DNA of 64,000 nt from contig JAYGXS010000004.1 in assembly GCA_036362985.1 (NCBI GenBank), positions 2,826,365-2,890,364 of the forward strand. Direction: 5' to 3'. This DNA is from Ligula intestinalis. Taxonomy: Eukaryota > Platyhelminthes > Cestoda > Diphyllobothriidea > Diphyllobothriidae. Positions 10,465-20,149 of this stretch are shown piece by piece. Positions within the stretch are counted from its first letter, which is position 1, and every line of letters begins with the position of its first letter. The notes beneath the pieces were generated by a model that searched no databases, had not been told where the DNA came from, and worked only from the letters and a program-made list of their open reading frames with translations. The translations under genes and the position numbers were made by a program.

Positions 10465-10625
10465 ACTGCCATAAATGTTAAGTTTTTAAGTTCTCAATAA
10501 ACTGCCAAACAGTGCTAGATGTTGCCCCAAACGGGCAATTTCTGTTGACATTATAGCAACTTTCTACGTTTATCTATGCACAATGTCAAATTCGTTTTTG
10601 AATTTATTTTTTTAACGAAACTAAT
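10465..10625 (-). repeat. Continuation of family E copy beyond the palindromic insertion
   Basis: This 160-bp stretch is closely similar to 15280-15450, where it also lies directly 5' of the SDAQ fingers motif on the minus strand. It contains stops in all minus-strand frames, so it looks like a non-coding insert within the RT shared by both family E copies. It ends near 10625 beside the tail of element C. Confidence 0.5.
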
Positions 10626-10634
10626 TTTATAATA

Positions 10635-11134
10635 ATAATTATTTGTATATTTAAGGCCCAAGGGGCCCTGTCATTACAAACTTAGTGCTATCGTGAAAAT
10701 AAAAATAATGATGATAAGCAGTGAACTCTTATAATATAATTGACATCGGCAGTAAAAAAAACTCCTAGATCGGTGGATGAGTTCAGCGGGCCACCGAGTT
10801 CAAAAAAATTTAGGAGAAAAAACTGCCTTCATAGGTAAAAAGGTTTGATGTGGGTAGTTTGGGACCTGATGTTGAGGGTTCGGGACATTTATGGTCATGG
10901 GAAAAAATAATATATCGTTGAGTTAGGAAGGGGTAATCCGGCAGGCAGGAGAAGGCAGTAGAAGTCAAGGCAACATCATTGAGTTGCGACCCACCAGATT
11001 CCAGAGCCAATCTCGAAGACCACAGCGAAGGTTGCGAAACGGAGAAGAATTCGCAGCCCTTGGAAGTGATGCTTGACTCTGCATAGGGAAATGCTAACAC
11101 ATTTTGAAACCATTTTTGTATCCTGGGAAGAGCT
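10635..11134 (-). repeat. 3' UTR of element C, copy 1
   Basis: It lies between the ORF2 stop and an AATAATAATTATTTG tail (TAATTATTATTAT on the coding strand). Copies are found at about 19076-20149 (-) and, as a fragment, at 15940-16310 (+). Frames within it are shadows of shared repeat sequence. Confidence 0.65.
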
Positions 11135-12275
11135 TCAAATGCCAGGAGTACCCTTTTCAAAATCTGCAACTTGCGTGTTTGGAAAGGAAACATACAGTAA
11201 CAACTTTATTTCCTCTAAATTTAAATGCTTATATAATTTGCCTTCAAATATCGACAGTGTAGAAGACAGTTTGATATCGAGAGGAAGGTTGTTCCAAATA
11301 AAAGCATTTTTGGAGGTAAAAAAGCGATAACGGTTAGATGTGAAGCTACGGGGTGATAAAATTTTCATGGATGAGTTACGAGTGGCGTAAGGCTGGTCTA
11401 CCGGAAGGAGAGCGTTAATGTGTGGGAGATTAGGACTATTGTTAACGCAAAACAGCAAGCATAAAACAGCTTCGAGTCTTCTTATCCAAATAAATTTAAT
11501 GTTTGCTAACTGACATCTATCTGCATAACACATAACAGACCCAGAAACAGAAAATATTTTACGAGTGAAAACTCGCTGAACCTTATCAATCTCACTACGG
11601 TCATGCTGGGTCATGAGGCCAAAAAGCGGGCAGCAGTATTCTAGTATAGGAAGAACAAACATGCGGTAGAGTTTTAACTTCATTTCTGGAAGGAAAAAGT
11701 TATGCGATATAAACTCACGCATCTGTGTGGCCTTGGCAGAAATTTGATCTGCATGAGGTGATAATGCAAGATTTTTCGTGTAAGTAAGACCCAAATCCTT
11801 TATCGTAGGTCTTTCTAACAGTGGACTTTTTTGGAAGATAGTGGGTCCAGGAAGCCTTGCGGGACCAAAACTCAAGAAACTACATTTTGATGGAGAAAAC
11901 TCCATCTGCCATGTAGCGCTCCAACTTGAGAGAGTACGCAAGTCTGCGTTAACTTTATCAACAAAAGTACTGGCCGTGTCCTTATCAAATGAGTAAATAC
12001 ACTTAAGGTCATCAGCATAAATGAAATTTTCCGAATTATTTAGCACTGTTGAAATTTCATTTATGTAAAGAATGAAAAGGAGGGGACCTGAAACCGTGCC
12101 TTGTAAAACGCCACTCCTGATTCGCTGAAGCATCGAGTAGCTTTTGCCTACTAAGACCTTCTGGCTGCGGTCAGACGGGTAGGAGGCAAGGAAATCGAGT
12201 AGGGAAGGCCTGATGCCTAGGGCTTCCAGTTTCACTAAAAAGTGCCTATGCGACACCTTGTCAAAAGCTTTACTA
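11135..12275 (-). pseudogene. ORF2 of element C, copy 1: RT palm and thumb
   Basis: From SKAFDKVSHRHFLVKLEALG the minus-strand frame is open for about 380 residues with all expected motifs: RSGVLQGTVSGPLLFILYIN, FIYADDLKCIYSF with an intact catalytic YADD, FSPSKCSFLSFGPARLPGP, KDLGLTYTKN, MFVLPILEYCCPLF, FIWNNLPLDIKL and a C-terminal GTPGI. This is the longest intact RT stretch in the window. Its 5' part was separated by the insertion at 12280-13675; the ATG used by the open frame at 12310 lies in foreign sequence and is not a real start. Before interruption this copy may have been functional in this region. Confidence 0.85.
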
Positions 12276-12284
12276 ATAATAATA

Positions 12285-12797
12285 TTTTTATTATGCCAGT
12301 TTACAGGCAATTGTAGAGAGTTGGTAATGCACCTCTTGGGCGCCTTCCAACACCTCGAAGACAGGAAAAAACCTAAAACAAACTCCCTCTGTGTGGCGGC
12401 CAGTATTGGTTTTGTTTCAGGTTTTTTGTTTTGTCAATACTGGGCGAGATAGGGAGTTTTTTTAAGTGAAAAAAACCTGCCTTCAAAGGTATGATACAAA
12501 CTGAATAAATGTACAGTTGTAAGCTGAGTTGACTCATCAGCAGGAGAACTGTTTCATATCGTTTAAAAAGCATTAGTTCCAGACGGAGAGGGTTGGCACA
12601 AGAACGCAGTGTTCTCTGTCTTCCTTCAATGATTGTCGGCAAAAGTTGCGCGCTATCGGCTGAAGGGTTAGCAGACTGCGGGCTGCTGCTTCAGCAGCAT
12701 TATCTTCAGCATGAAGCCTGGCGGGGTTCAAAGTCCACGAACGCCATCAGAGTAAAAGAGAGATTCCACCGAGTCAGCACCCAAAATTCGTGAAAGT
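12285..12797 (-). repeat. Element B-type 3' UTR, inverted relative to 8990-9515
   Basis: This is a near-exact reverse complement of 8990-9515 over about 510 bp, with its tail (AATAATAATATTTTTATTAT) at the host junction near 12280. On the upstream side similarity stops at about 12797, where RTE-like sequence begins. Confidence 0.75.
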
Positions 12798-12799
12798 TG

Positions 12800-13394
12800 T
12801 CTTGTACTTGTAACGGCATTCACCTCGGGCGGGTTGAGCCGGCATCAGTTTTGACGTTGACTGCATCATGAATCACAGCTGTCCAGGCGCGTCGATCTTG
12901 CGCCTGTTCACACGAGAGCACCATCCATTCACGGTTTCACTGGCGTAGGCCGTAGACGCATGGGCCGGAAGCTGACGACAGATCCTGCTTGACCGTTGCT
13001 GTCCAAGTTTTCAGCTGCCCGCTGCGACGTTTGTGCCAGGTTGGGGAGGCATCGCCACAAGCAGGTCACGAATCAGGTCACCATCATCACGCCGGGACGC
13101 ATGCCCGAACCACCGAAGTCGTCTCTGAAGCAGGAGTGGAGGGAGAGCATTCAGGTGACAGCGTCGGCGGAGATCAAAGCAGTGAATTCGGTCGACGCGT
13201 CGGTGACGAAGGATGCGGCGTAGGCAGTCATTGTCAAACACCTCAAGGTGCCTCATGTCCTCAACACGCATAGGCCATGTCTCTCCGCCATAGAGCAGGA
13301 TAGATCGAACCACTGCTTGGTAAACACGGGACTTTGTGCGTAGTGATATTTCCCTTCTATTCTATAGAGGAGCGCACAGTCGGTAGAAGGCAGA
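12800..13394 (-). pseudogene. RTE-like reverse transcriptase, C-terminal region
   Basis: The minus strand reads SRVYQAVVRSILLYGGETWP, MRHLEVFDNDCLRRILRHRR, LLLQRRLRWFGHASRRDDG, then (after a frame change) LKTWTATVKQDLSSASG, a stop, and EQAQDRRAWTAVIHDAVN, ending AGSTRPR and TGA. The LLYGxETW and RRLRWFGH blocks are typical of the region after the RT palm in RTE-like elements. I recall this tail pattern from diphyllobothriidean tapeworm predicted proteins; that is memory, not a search. The upstream palm is absent, replaced by element B sequence at about 13395. Confidence 0.7.
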
Positions 13395-13672
13395 TCGGTG
13401 ATCAAGGGCAGAACGTAAGTGTCGTTCTGCCGATGCAAACGACGAGAGAGTTTACGCAGCCTAACATGGAAAGACAGAGGAAGGTACACTTCATCCTTGA
13501 CATGTATTACTTTCTTACGGGGGACAAAGTGGAGGATGAGTGGATCCAACACTTTGTACAGTGCATCGGTACAAACATTTACATCCAAACATTGGAAAAA
13601 TTCAGACCAGTCGAGAGCGTTTAGATGTGCCAGTAAGTCAGCCGTGTTTACTGATAGGATTTCATGATAAAG
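13395..13672 (-). pseudogene. Element B ORF2 fragment (linker between endonuclease and RT)
   Basis: The minus strand reads DVNVCTDALYKVLDPLILHF, KKVIHVKDEVYLPLSF and LRKLSRRLHRQNDTYVLPLI, nearly identical to 7005-7190 in element B. It begins near 13672 and switches abruptly to unrelated sequence near 13395, in the middle of the linker, which marks the chimeric joint. Confidence 0.75.
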
Positions 13673-13679
13673 ACTAAAA

Positions 13680-15128
13680 GTAAATCACGATGACTAATTG
13701 CTGTTCATTACGAAGTGAAGTAACCAGGCTAAGGAATGCCAAGTGGCAGGTTTCGTAGAAATCCATGCTGTGAGGCACTTTATAGTTTATTTTCTACACA
13801 AAAATCGAGAATTTCATTAAAAATGATCTTTTCCAGAAGTTTGGCTAGGGCCGGGGTTTTATGAACAACTCGGTAGTTATTTACGTCCGAACGAGATCCT
13901 GACTTGAAGACTGGAAGAATAATAGATGTCTTCCATGAGTCAGGAAAGAAACCGTTTAGAAGATAAGCTGAGAAGAGATAACTTAGCAATCGGGGGAAGC
14001 TGAATACTCTCTTGATAACTGAATTTGGAAGGCCGTCAGTTCCCGAGGAGTGCGAGTTTTTATGACGGATAATGTGCTTACGAATTACTTCTATGGCGAA
14101 ATCTATGGTACTGATAGTATTGACTGAGCATGGCTGAAACGACGGGACCGGTTCAGATTCCGTCGTAAGGTGCTTTGCAAAGTACGCATTGACCAGTTCA
14201 GCATTCTCAGACTCATCTTGCATCAAGTTTTTATTTTCATTCAGTAAAGGGGGGATTTCGTGACCTCGTTTAACGGAAGACCGACGACGGAACAGTTGGG
14301 CAATGGATTTTGCAGAGTTTAAATCGCTGAGTGCGCAAGATTCCCTCTGTTTGTCACGTGCAAGACGAATATTAAACGCTAATTCGAAAATCTCTGCGAT
14401 TCTAAGGTGCACAGATAATGAACTAGTAGACTGGTCTTTCAACCGTTTTTGCAATTTCTTCAGTCTAGACATAAGAAAATGAGAAACGGTGGGGTCCGAA
14501 GTATAAGGCTTAACAATTTTGATAGGCACAAATTCCAAAATGCTATTTGAAATTGCCGTCATTAAGTCACCGAGAATTGTTACACTGTTCGTGGTGGAAA
14601 GCTCCTGCCAGTCTAGTGAGTCCATAAAGTTGTTAATTAAATTAATATCAGCTAGGTCAAACGCACGGTAGGTACGAGAAGTGCTAGCCTTTTTCGTAGA
14701 AACAAGCAGAAGTCAACAATGGATCAAAATATGGTCACTTGGGAAGAGGTTCTGATTGTAGTCATCAAAAAGGGGGAAATGTCATTCGTGAAAATTAAAT
14801 CTTAAATATGCTGATCCCTTGTTGGGGAACAGACCAACTGAGACCAGTTTGAAAAATTGATGGTATCTAGGAAGGGCTGAAATCTGGATGGACAACAGTT
14901 CAATGACCAATCAATTTCGGGAAAGTTGAAATCCCCAGCAATAATTTAGCATCAAAGGCGGACTCCATAATCAGTCTAAATATTTTGCAAAGCTTTTCAT
15001 CATCTTCCGATGATGAGTTTGGTGGACTATAAATACGTCCAATAATTGCCTTTTGATGAGGAGACAAGATGACCGATGCAAAGCAGTAATTGCCCCAGGA
15101 TGACTCAGCATCTAGATCGAAACGCGCT
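13680..15128 (-). pseudogene. ORF2 of element C, copy 1: partial endonuclease, linker and RT fingers
   Basis: From 15128 downwards the minus strand gives the back half of an apurinic-type endonuclease (KAIIGRIYSPPNSSSEDDEK, then FNFPEIDWSLNCCPSRFQPF and SNWSQLVCSPTRDQHI). A linker follows, then RT motifs: HSSGTDGLPNSVIKRV, FPDSWKTSIILPVFKSGSRS and DVNNYRVVHKTPALAKLLEK. The frame 14625-13780 (281 residues) is intact; the endonuclease part contains stops and frame changes. It is the 5' part of the same copy as 11135-12275. The 5' end is cut inside the nuclease at 15128, where family E sequence begins. Confidence 0.8.
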
Positions 15129-15129
15129 T

Positions 15130-15890
15130 CGTCAGGTGCACTTCTAATGACTATCCGAATATTGTCGGCAAACATAGCCACCTCAAAATCCAATTCACGG
15201 GTGAGTCGTTGACGTACATTGGGAACACCGCTCACGCAAGACCTGCGCCTGCAAAATCTATGCTGCGCATCCGACTTTTATTACCTGCCATAAATTTTAA
15301 TTTTTTAAGTTCACAATTTACTACCAAACACTGCTACATGTTGCCCCAAATAGACAATTTCTGCTGACATTCTTAATTTTTCTGCGTTTATCTGTGCACA
15401 TTGTCAAATTCGTCTTTGAATTATTTTTTTTACGAAACTAATTTTGCATGGACAGTGCCATTCTGGCGCTTCAAATTCCAAAGTAGGTTATGCTACTCTG
15501 TGAAATACATCAGCCCTCGCTTTATCCCTTTTTCGATAATTTTGCAACAGATCGAAGTATGGCTGATTGGTCTATAATTGTTTGCGGACACCTATCGGCC
15601 GCCTTGATAAAACGGTTTGATCCGTACAGATTTCCAAGCGGTGGATAAACAACCAACTTCACACGAGGTATTGAAAAGCAAGGAAGGCGGTTTATCTAGC
15701 TCCTCAGCAAGTTCTTTCAGTAATTTTGGTGGAATATCATCGGGAGCCAGGTCATTTTGTGTTATTTACTGTCATTAAATCCTGACGAACAGTCGCCACA
15801 ATCTTCCACTAGCAATTTGTTTGTTTTCTACATTACAGATTTTTGAAGGAAAATTACGTAAAAATATAAAAAGGGAGGAAAAAGTCGTTA
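15130..15890 (-). pseudogene. Family E reverse transcriptase fragment, fingers to palm
   Basis: Starting near 15750 the minus strand gives APDDIPPKLLKELAEELDKP, CLSTAWKSVRIKPFYQGGR, ANNYRPISHTSICCKIIEKG and MYFTE, the RT fingers. Then comes a 185-bp non-coding segment (15265-15450), then SDAQHRF-like sequence, then directly SGVPNVRQRLTRELDFEVAMF with FADN in place of FADD. The part between the fingers and SGVP (IDFKKAF block) is deleted. The fragment ends at 15130 against element C. Confidence 0.7.
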
Positions 15891-15939
15891 CTACCTGTTT
15901 CCTTCCCAAACACGCAGAATTTAGACTTCGAAAAGGTTC

Positions 15940-16310
15940 ATTATGAAATGTGAGGCCTTTCCCATGATAGATAAGTGTTATTTTAATATGTTTAAAGTTT
16001 CCTTTGCAGAGTCAAGCATCACTTCCAAATGCTATTCTCCGTTTTGCAACCTTGGCGGTTGTCATCGACGTCGTTACTTATGGCCATTTCACGTTCATGC
16101 GTTGTCACCAACACTTCGGTGGACTTTGCAGTCTGGTATGTCGCATCCCGGTGGTGTTGCCTTGTCTTCTACTGTCCTCTCCTCGTTTTGACCCCGTTGT
16201 CCCCAACGACCCTCTCTTATCTCACACCCATGATTGTGCATACTTTTTTCACGACAATAAGCGTTCAGAACCCTCAACACCTGGATCTGATCCAACTCCA
16301 TCATATTTGG
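15940..16310 (+). repeat. Element C-type 3' UTR fragment, plus orientation
   Basis: The stretch resembles the reverse complement of 10850-11090 and of 19800-20030 (for example TCAAGCATCACTTCCAAATGC and CTTCAGAACCCTCAACAC-like blocks). Three overlapping plus-strand frames here reflect this shared non-coding sequence. It is followed by a short segment (16358-16400) also seen in the family E copies, and then by PLE 2. Confidence 0.45.
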
Positions 16311-16404
16311 AATTTATATTTGTTAGCGCCAGAATAACGCTGTCGATACAAATGTTGTTTCGTAAAAAAATAAGTCAAAAACGAATTTGACAATGTGCGC
16401 AGAT

Positions 16405-17330
16405 GGTCCTCTGCTCCTCTTTCCCGAAGTTCTGGGCCAGATAAGTCGACGACACGTTCATCGTCATCAGAAGTAGCAAATTGCAGGAGTTCAAGGCACT
16501 TCTGAATTCCATCTTTCCTGACATCCATTTCACTATGGAAAAAGAGGACAACAACCAATAACCCATCCTCAACGTATAGGTGTCGAAGCAGAGAGACGGG
16601 AAGAGAAGGCCAACGGTTTATCGTAAGGCAACCAACACTATGCACATCCTACACTTCAGGGGCAACCACCCTGTCGGGCACAAACGCAGTTGCGTAAGGA
16701 CCCTCTTCAAACGCGTTCAGATGCACTGCAGCAACGACAGTGGAAAAAAGGAGAATGTTTAATGCTTGCATGCCCTGTTTGAAGCCAATGGTTGTCCAAA
16801 GTCCTTCATCCGCATATGTCTTCAGAAGCTCTACCTTGAGCGGTCGAACGAATAAGGCGCCAAGTTTTAGCTCGCTATCTCTTATGTGAAGAACGTATCC
16901 GAGGCGACTGCAAGAATCCTAAGGGCATTCGGGATTGTTGTGGCTCACAAGCCGGAATCAACCATCAGGCAGCAGATTGTGAGGCCCAACGACCAGCTAT
17001 CTTTAACAGAACAGTCAGCCATGGTCTACAGCATACTATGTCAAGACTGCAATACGAGGTATTTCGTTGAAAGAGGCAGACGCCTTGGCACCAGGTTGCA
17101 TGAGCATCAGCTCGCAATCAATCGCAAAATTAAGCTGTCAATCATCCACTAACACGTACGGCAGAGAAAGCACACCTTCGACAATGCAAGTGTAATAGGC
17201 TGAGCCAATAACACGATGGCTAGACTTCTGCTGGAAAGTTGGTCTTCAACTGGCACATTTAACAGAGCCATAGACCTTCATCCTGCTTACCAGGTGGTAC
17301 GCAAACGACTCCAGTGAGTCAAAGCAAGGC
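16405..17330 (+). pseudogene. Penelope-like element 2, palm to GIY-YIG, decayed
   Basis: The plus strand begins near a WAR-stop-VDDTFIVI catalytic block (YVDD with the Tyr codon replaced by a stop), followed by FKALLNSIFPDIHFTMEKED, RRPTVYRKATNTMHILHF and HKRSCVRTLFKRVQMHC. After a stop comes YVKNVSEATARILRAFGIVV and then the endonuclease region SAMVYSILCQDCNTRYFVER with RLGTRLHEHQLA, in which the YVG of the GIY-YIG core is YFV. The last recognisable part is MARLLLESWSSTGTFNRAID and HPAYQVVRKRLQ near 17315. At least four in-frame stops are present. The 3' tail runs on to a hammerhead-like core at 17716. Confidence 0.85.
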
Positions 17331-17715
17331 CAACAGGATGTCGAAGAAGATACAAGCGTGGAGTAGAACTGAGTTCAGAGGAAGACAGGAGAGGGCTCCG
17401 CCAGGGATCAGGTGACCAACGTGGAACGCTACTTCACCGCTTCCGCGCACACGGGGTTGACATGAACTCATGCGGGCAGCTACAAGTGATAAGTCCGTCG
17501 GTGGACGAGGGACAGGCCAGTACGCGCACGGACACGCCAAAAATTACAGCAGCCGCAAAGGGGACTAGGGTAACACGAGCCTCCTAGCAGTAAATCTCAC
17601 AGACAGTCAGCAGCGAAAAAGCAGGTCAAAGTTTATGCACTGAGCACGGATATAATAACAGGCATGCAGTGAAGCCGAAACGGTCCCGGCAAACATAAAC
17701 AATCACCACGTTACT

Positions 17716-17745
17716 CTGACGATGGAAATAAGCGAGTGTCCGAAA
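17716..17745 (+). ncRNA. Hammerhead-like core downstream of PLE 2
   Basis: CTGACGA, then T, then GGA pairing with TCC across an 11-base loop region, then GAAA and CGTCAG. It lies about 400 bp downstream of the last PLE 2 codons, as expected for the terminal region of these elements. Helix II is short; helices I and III are undetermined. Confidence 0.4.
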
Positions 17746-18069
17746 CGTCAGTCCCAATACAACTCGCTCCATGTCCTTGAACCTTCTTCTTCGTTTTCTT
17801 TTGGGAATGATAAAAACAATAAGTTATCTGGACCTCAAATCTTTGTGCCTACTACCAATAACAATATCAGCCGGATTATATGTCGACAAAGAGGATTAAT
17901 CGGCGACAATAACTTCTTAAAACAAGACTGAGATTACAAAATGGGGAGCAATATTTATTTATTCATTGGCTCCCAGTTTGCAGGTAAGGTAAATTGGGAT
18001 ATGTATTAGAGGACCGAACTGACAGCGGAAAAATATCCTGATTATTCTATCTAATGATTTTTTCAAAAT

Positions 18070-18320
18070 TAAAAGCTACAGCTCATTCAAAATTCGGGAC
18101 GGGGAAGGGTTGGCACGGATGCACGGTGTAGTCAGCCTCCCTTTGATGTTATTGATTCAGTATTCCGTGCTAGGTGAATGTGTAGCGATGAACAATAGTT
18201 CACTATTGGCTGAAGAATTAGCAGAATCAGCAGCATTGCCGAGCACGGCACGCTCTGCAACAACTACGCAATGCACTGTCCTACTCATCTTCCTTGGACA
18301 AAATAAATTCAAATGAGAGC
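18070..18320 (-). repeat. Diverged element B-type 3' UTR (tentative)
   Basis: Scattered similarity to 12585-12720 (GGGTTGGCAC, TTGGCTGAAGAATTAGCAGA against TCGGCTGAAGGGTTAGCAGA) suggests an old copy on the minus strand. The small frame at 18110-18316 is part of this and is not supported as a gene. Confidence 0.3.
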
Positions 18321-18375
18321 TTAGTTGATTCCTTAAGCAGAATCTCTTTATTAACTGTCACAAAACCCACCAAAA

Positions 18376-19070
18376 ATATGGCCTTTAAATTTATGTACGT
18401 CAATGTTCAGAGTACAATATCCAAGTGGGATGAACTGAGCGTGCACATCTGTGATCTTTTCCCGACATAATCTCCTTGGCACAAACCTAACAGTCTGCAT
18501 ACATGAATAAGGGCGCAGCGGCACTATCCAGATTTAATCTGTTTCGAAGAGATAGAAGAGGACGGCAAGGAGGAGGAGGAGGAGGAGAAGGCAGAGAATG
18601 TGAAACTTTTATAATACAAAGTCTATAAGCCTTAGAAGAAACATAAATTATTGCATGCAGCATCGATGTTTTCGGACTTACTATAAAGGTACCGGAATCA
18701 TCTAAACTGGAAGTTTCGACCATCTACCGACAACCAAGAAGCAATCTCGATGCCGATGCTAGTCTGCTAGCTGATCGATCCGGATTAAATTTTCGGCTGA
18801 ACGTCTTGATTATGTGTGACTTCAATGCTGCGCTCATTGAGTGGAGTTCAATTAACGCACTTCGTCCAGCGCAAGTTTTCGACGGACGTTTATTGTACAT
18901 TACAATCAGTTCGCATCTCACTCAAAACGACTAATTCCGCATCAGGGTACGTGAGGGGCAGCAATCAAACTGTCTGGACCTGGCATTCACAGAATCACTG
19001 AACAGCAAGGTCACCACGACATTCATCCCTATGGCCCATCGAGCTCACAGAGCTATCTACCTGCAGCCTT
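18376..19070 (+). pseudogene. Apurinic-type endonuclease domain of a family E-like retrotransposon
   Basis: The plus strand has FKFMYVNVQSTISKWDELSV (the N-terminal nuclease strand), a Gly/Glu-rich low-complexity loop over a GGA repeat at 18571-18590, then STIYRQPRSNLDADASLLA, VLIMCDFNAALIEWSSIN (GDFNAP expected; the catalytic Asp and Asn are present but Gly is Cys), and near the end CLDLAFTESLNSKVTTTF. This is the ordered motif set of a target-nicking nuclease. Frame changes and stops near 18460 and 18640 make it non-functional. It stops at the tail of element C copy 2 at about 19072. Confidence 0.7.
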
Positions 19071-19140
19071 TATAAGAAAAATAATAATTTGTATATTTAA
19101 GGCCCAAGTGCCTCTGTCGTTACAAACTTAGTGCTATCAT

Positions 19141-19618
19141 GAAAACATCCTAAAACATCCTTCCGAGTACTTATTTGGGCACGAACAACTCGTATCTTAC
19201 GCTACCTGGAGGCAGCATACATAAGGCGGTTTAAACCTGACCTATGTGAACAACTGGAGCATGTGGTGAACCTAACCCTGCAGTGGTAGCACCAGCTCAT
19301 TGTTTACCCACCCCCTTCCCACCTTTTTGCCTTCGATGTTTTTTTGCCTTAGATGTTTTTTGCCTTAGACAGTTTACTGCGTTTTCTGCTGCCCAAAATT
19401 TTTGAGTTCCTACTTTATTGATTGCCTCTTGGCTAACTCAAGTGACCTTGATGTTTTGGATAGATTTTTCTGCATAAATTTAATTCTGTAATTTATCATT
19501 CATTATTCTGTTTATGCAGCGAGTGGAAGCGGCTGATGAGCGCTCGCAAAATTTATGGTGCCATTAAATTCTGCCACATACACTGTCTTCAAATTTGCAC
19601 CTGGGAAACGATGCTTCA
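19141..19618 (+). mobile_element. Penelope-like 3' fragment inside the 3' UTR of element C copy 2
   Basis: The plus strand reads VLIWARTTRILRYLEAAYIR and EQLEHVVNLTLQW, matching the C-terminus of PLE 3 (53691-53850). A non-coding tail follows, with a hammerhead-like CTGATGA at 19533-19539 whose second element has become GCAAA. The host 3' UTR resumes at about 19618 (AATAATGATAAACAG matches 10700). The insertion therefore postdates this copy of C. Confidence 0.7.
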
Positions 19619-19924
19619 AAAAATAATGATAAACAGTGAACGCTTATAAAATAATTGTCATTGACAGTAAACAGAACTCCTTAATTGGTGGATGAGTTCA
19701 GTGGGACACAAATTTCCAAAATACTACAGGAGAAAAAACTACGTTAATTAGTAATAAGGTTTGATATGGTAAGATTGAGTCCTGATGTTGAGGGTTCGGG
19801 ACATTTATGGTGATGCGAAAAAAATAATATATCGTTGAGTTAAGATGGTGTCATCCGGGACAACAGGAGGAGACAGAAGAAGTCAAGGCAACACCGCCGA
19901 GATGCGACCCACCTGGCTCAAGAG

Positions 19925-20149
19925 TCCATTAAAAAATTGACGATAACCATTAATATCGACCTCGAAGACCATAGCGAAGGTTGCAAAAACGGACAAGAGT
20001 TCACAGCACTTGGAAGTAATGCTTGACTCTGACTCCAGAGCCTTTCGAAAAGTTGGCGATAACCATAAATTGCGACCCCGAAAACCACAGCGAAGGTTGC
20101 GAAGACGGGGAAGAGTTCACAGCCCTTTAAACGGATGCTTGTTTCTGCT
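19925..20149. repeat. Tandem duplication in the 3' UTR of element C copy 2
   Basis: Two units of about 105 bp with a period of about 119 bp (starting near 19925 and 20044) each contain ACGATAACCAT or GCGATAACCAT, CCACAGCGAAGGTTGCGAAG-like and AGAGTTCACAGC blocks. Element C copy 1 has only one such unit. The two overlapping minus- and plus-strand frames here come from this duplication. Confidence 0.55.

Larger units (their letters stand above)
12280..13675 (-). mobile_element. Chimeric retrocopy inserted into element C
   Basis: Three pieces lie head to tail, all on the minus strand: a fragment of element B ORF2 (13672-13395), a fragment of an RTE-like RT C-terminus (13394-12800), and a 3' UTR of the element B type (12797-12285) ending in an AT-rich tail. 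The host element resumes on both sides (CTTTACTA near 12270, AAAGTAAATCACGATG from about 13677), with about five host bases missing relative to the copy near 21290. A single insertion of a chimeric transcript, or template switching during reverse transcription, would explain the collinear pieces and the single tail. Confidence 0.65.
10635..15128 (-). mobile_element. CR1-like retrotransposon C, copy 1, interrupted by a nested insertion
   Basis: On the minus strand the element runs from a truncated endonuclease (15128) through RT fingers (to about 13680), then, after the foreign segment 13675-12280, through RT palm and thumb (12275-11135) and a 3' UTR to an (AAT)n-type tail near 10635. The uninterrupted relative at 21280-21320 reads straight across the junction (AAAGCTTTACTAAGGTCAAA), which proves the interruption. 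The 3' UTR has the GGCCC-AAG-GGGCC block also seen near 19100, 21610 and 27240. Confidence 0.8.

Noticed and set aside
12989..13273. Plus-strand frames of 75-94 codons in the chimeric insertion
   Set aside because: They are antisense shadows of the RTE-like RT tail on the minus strand.
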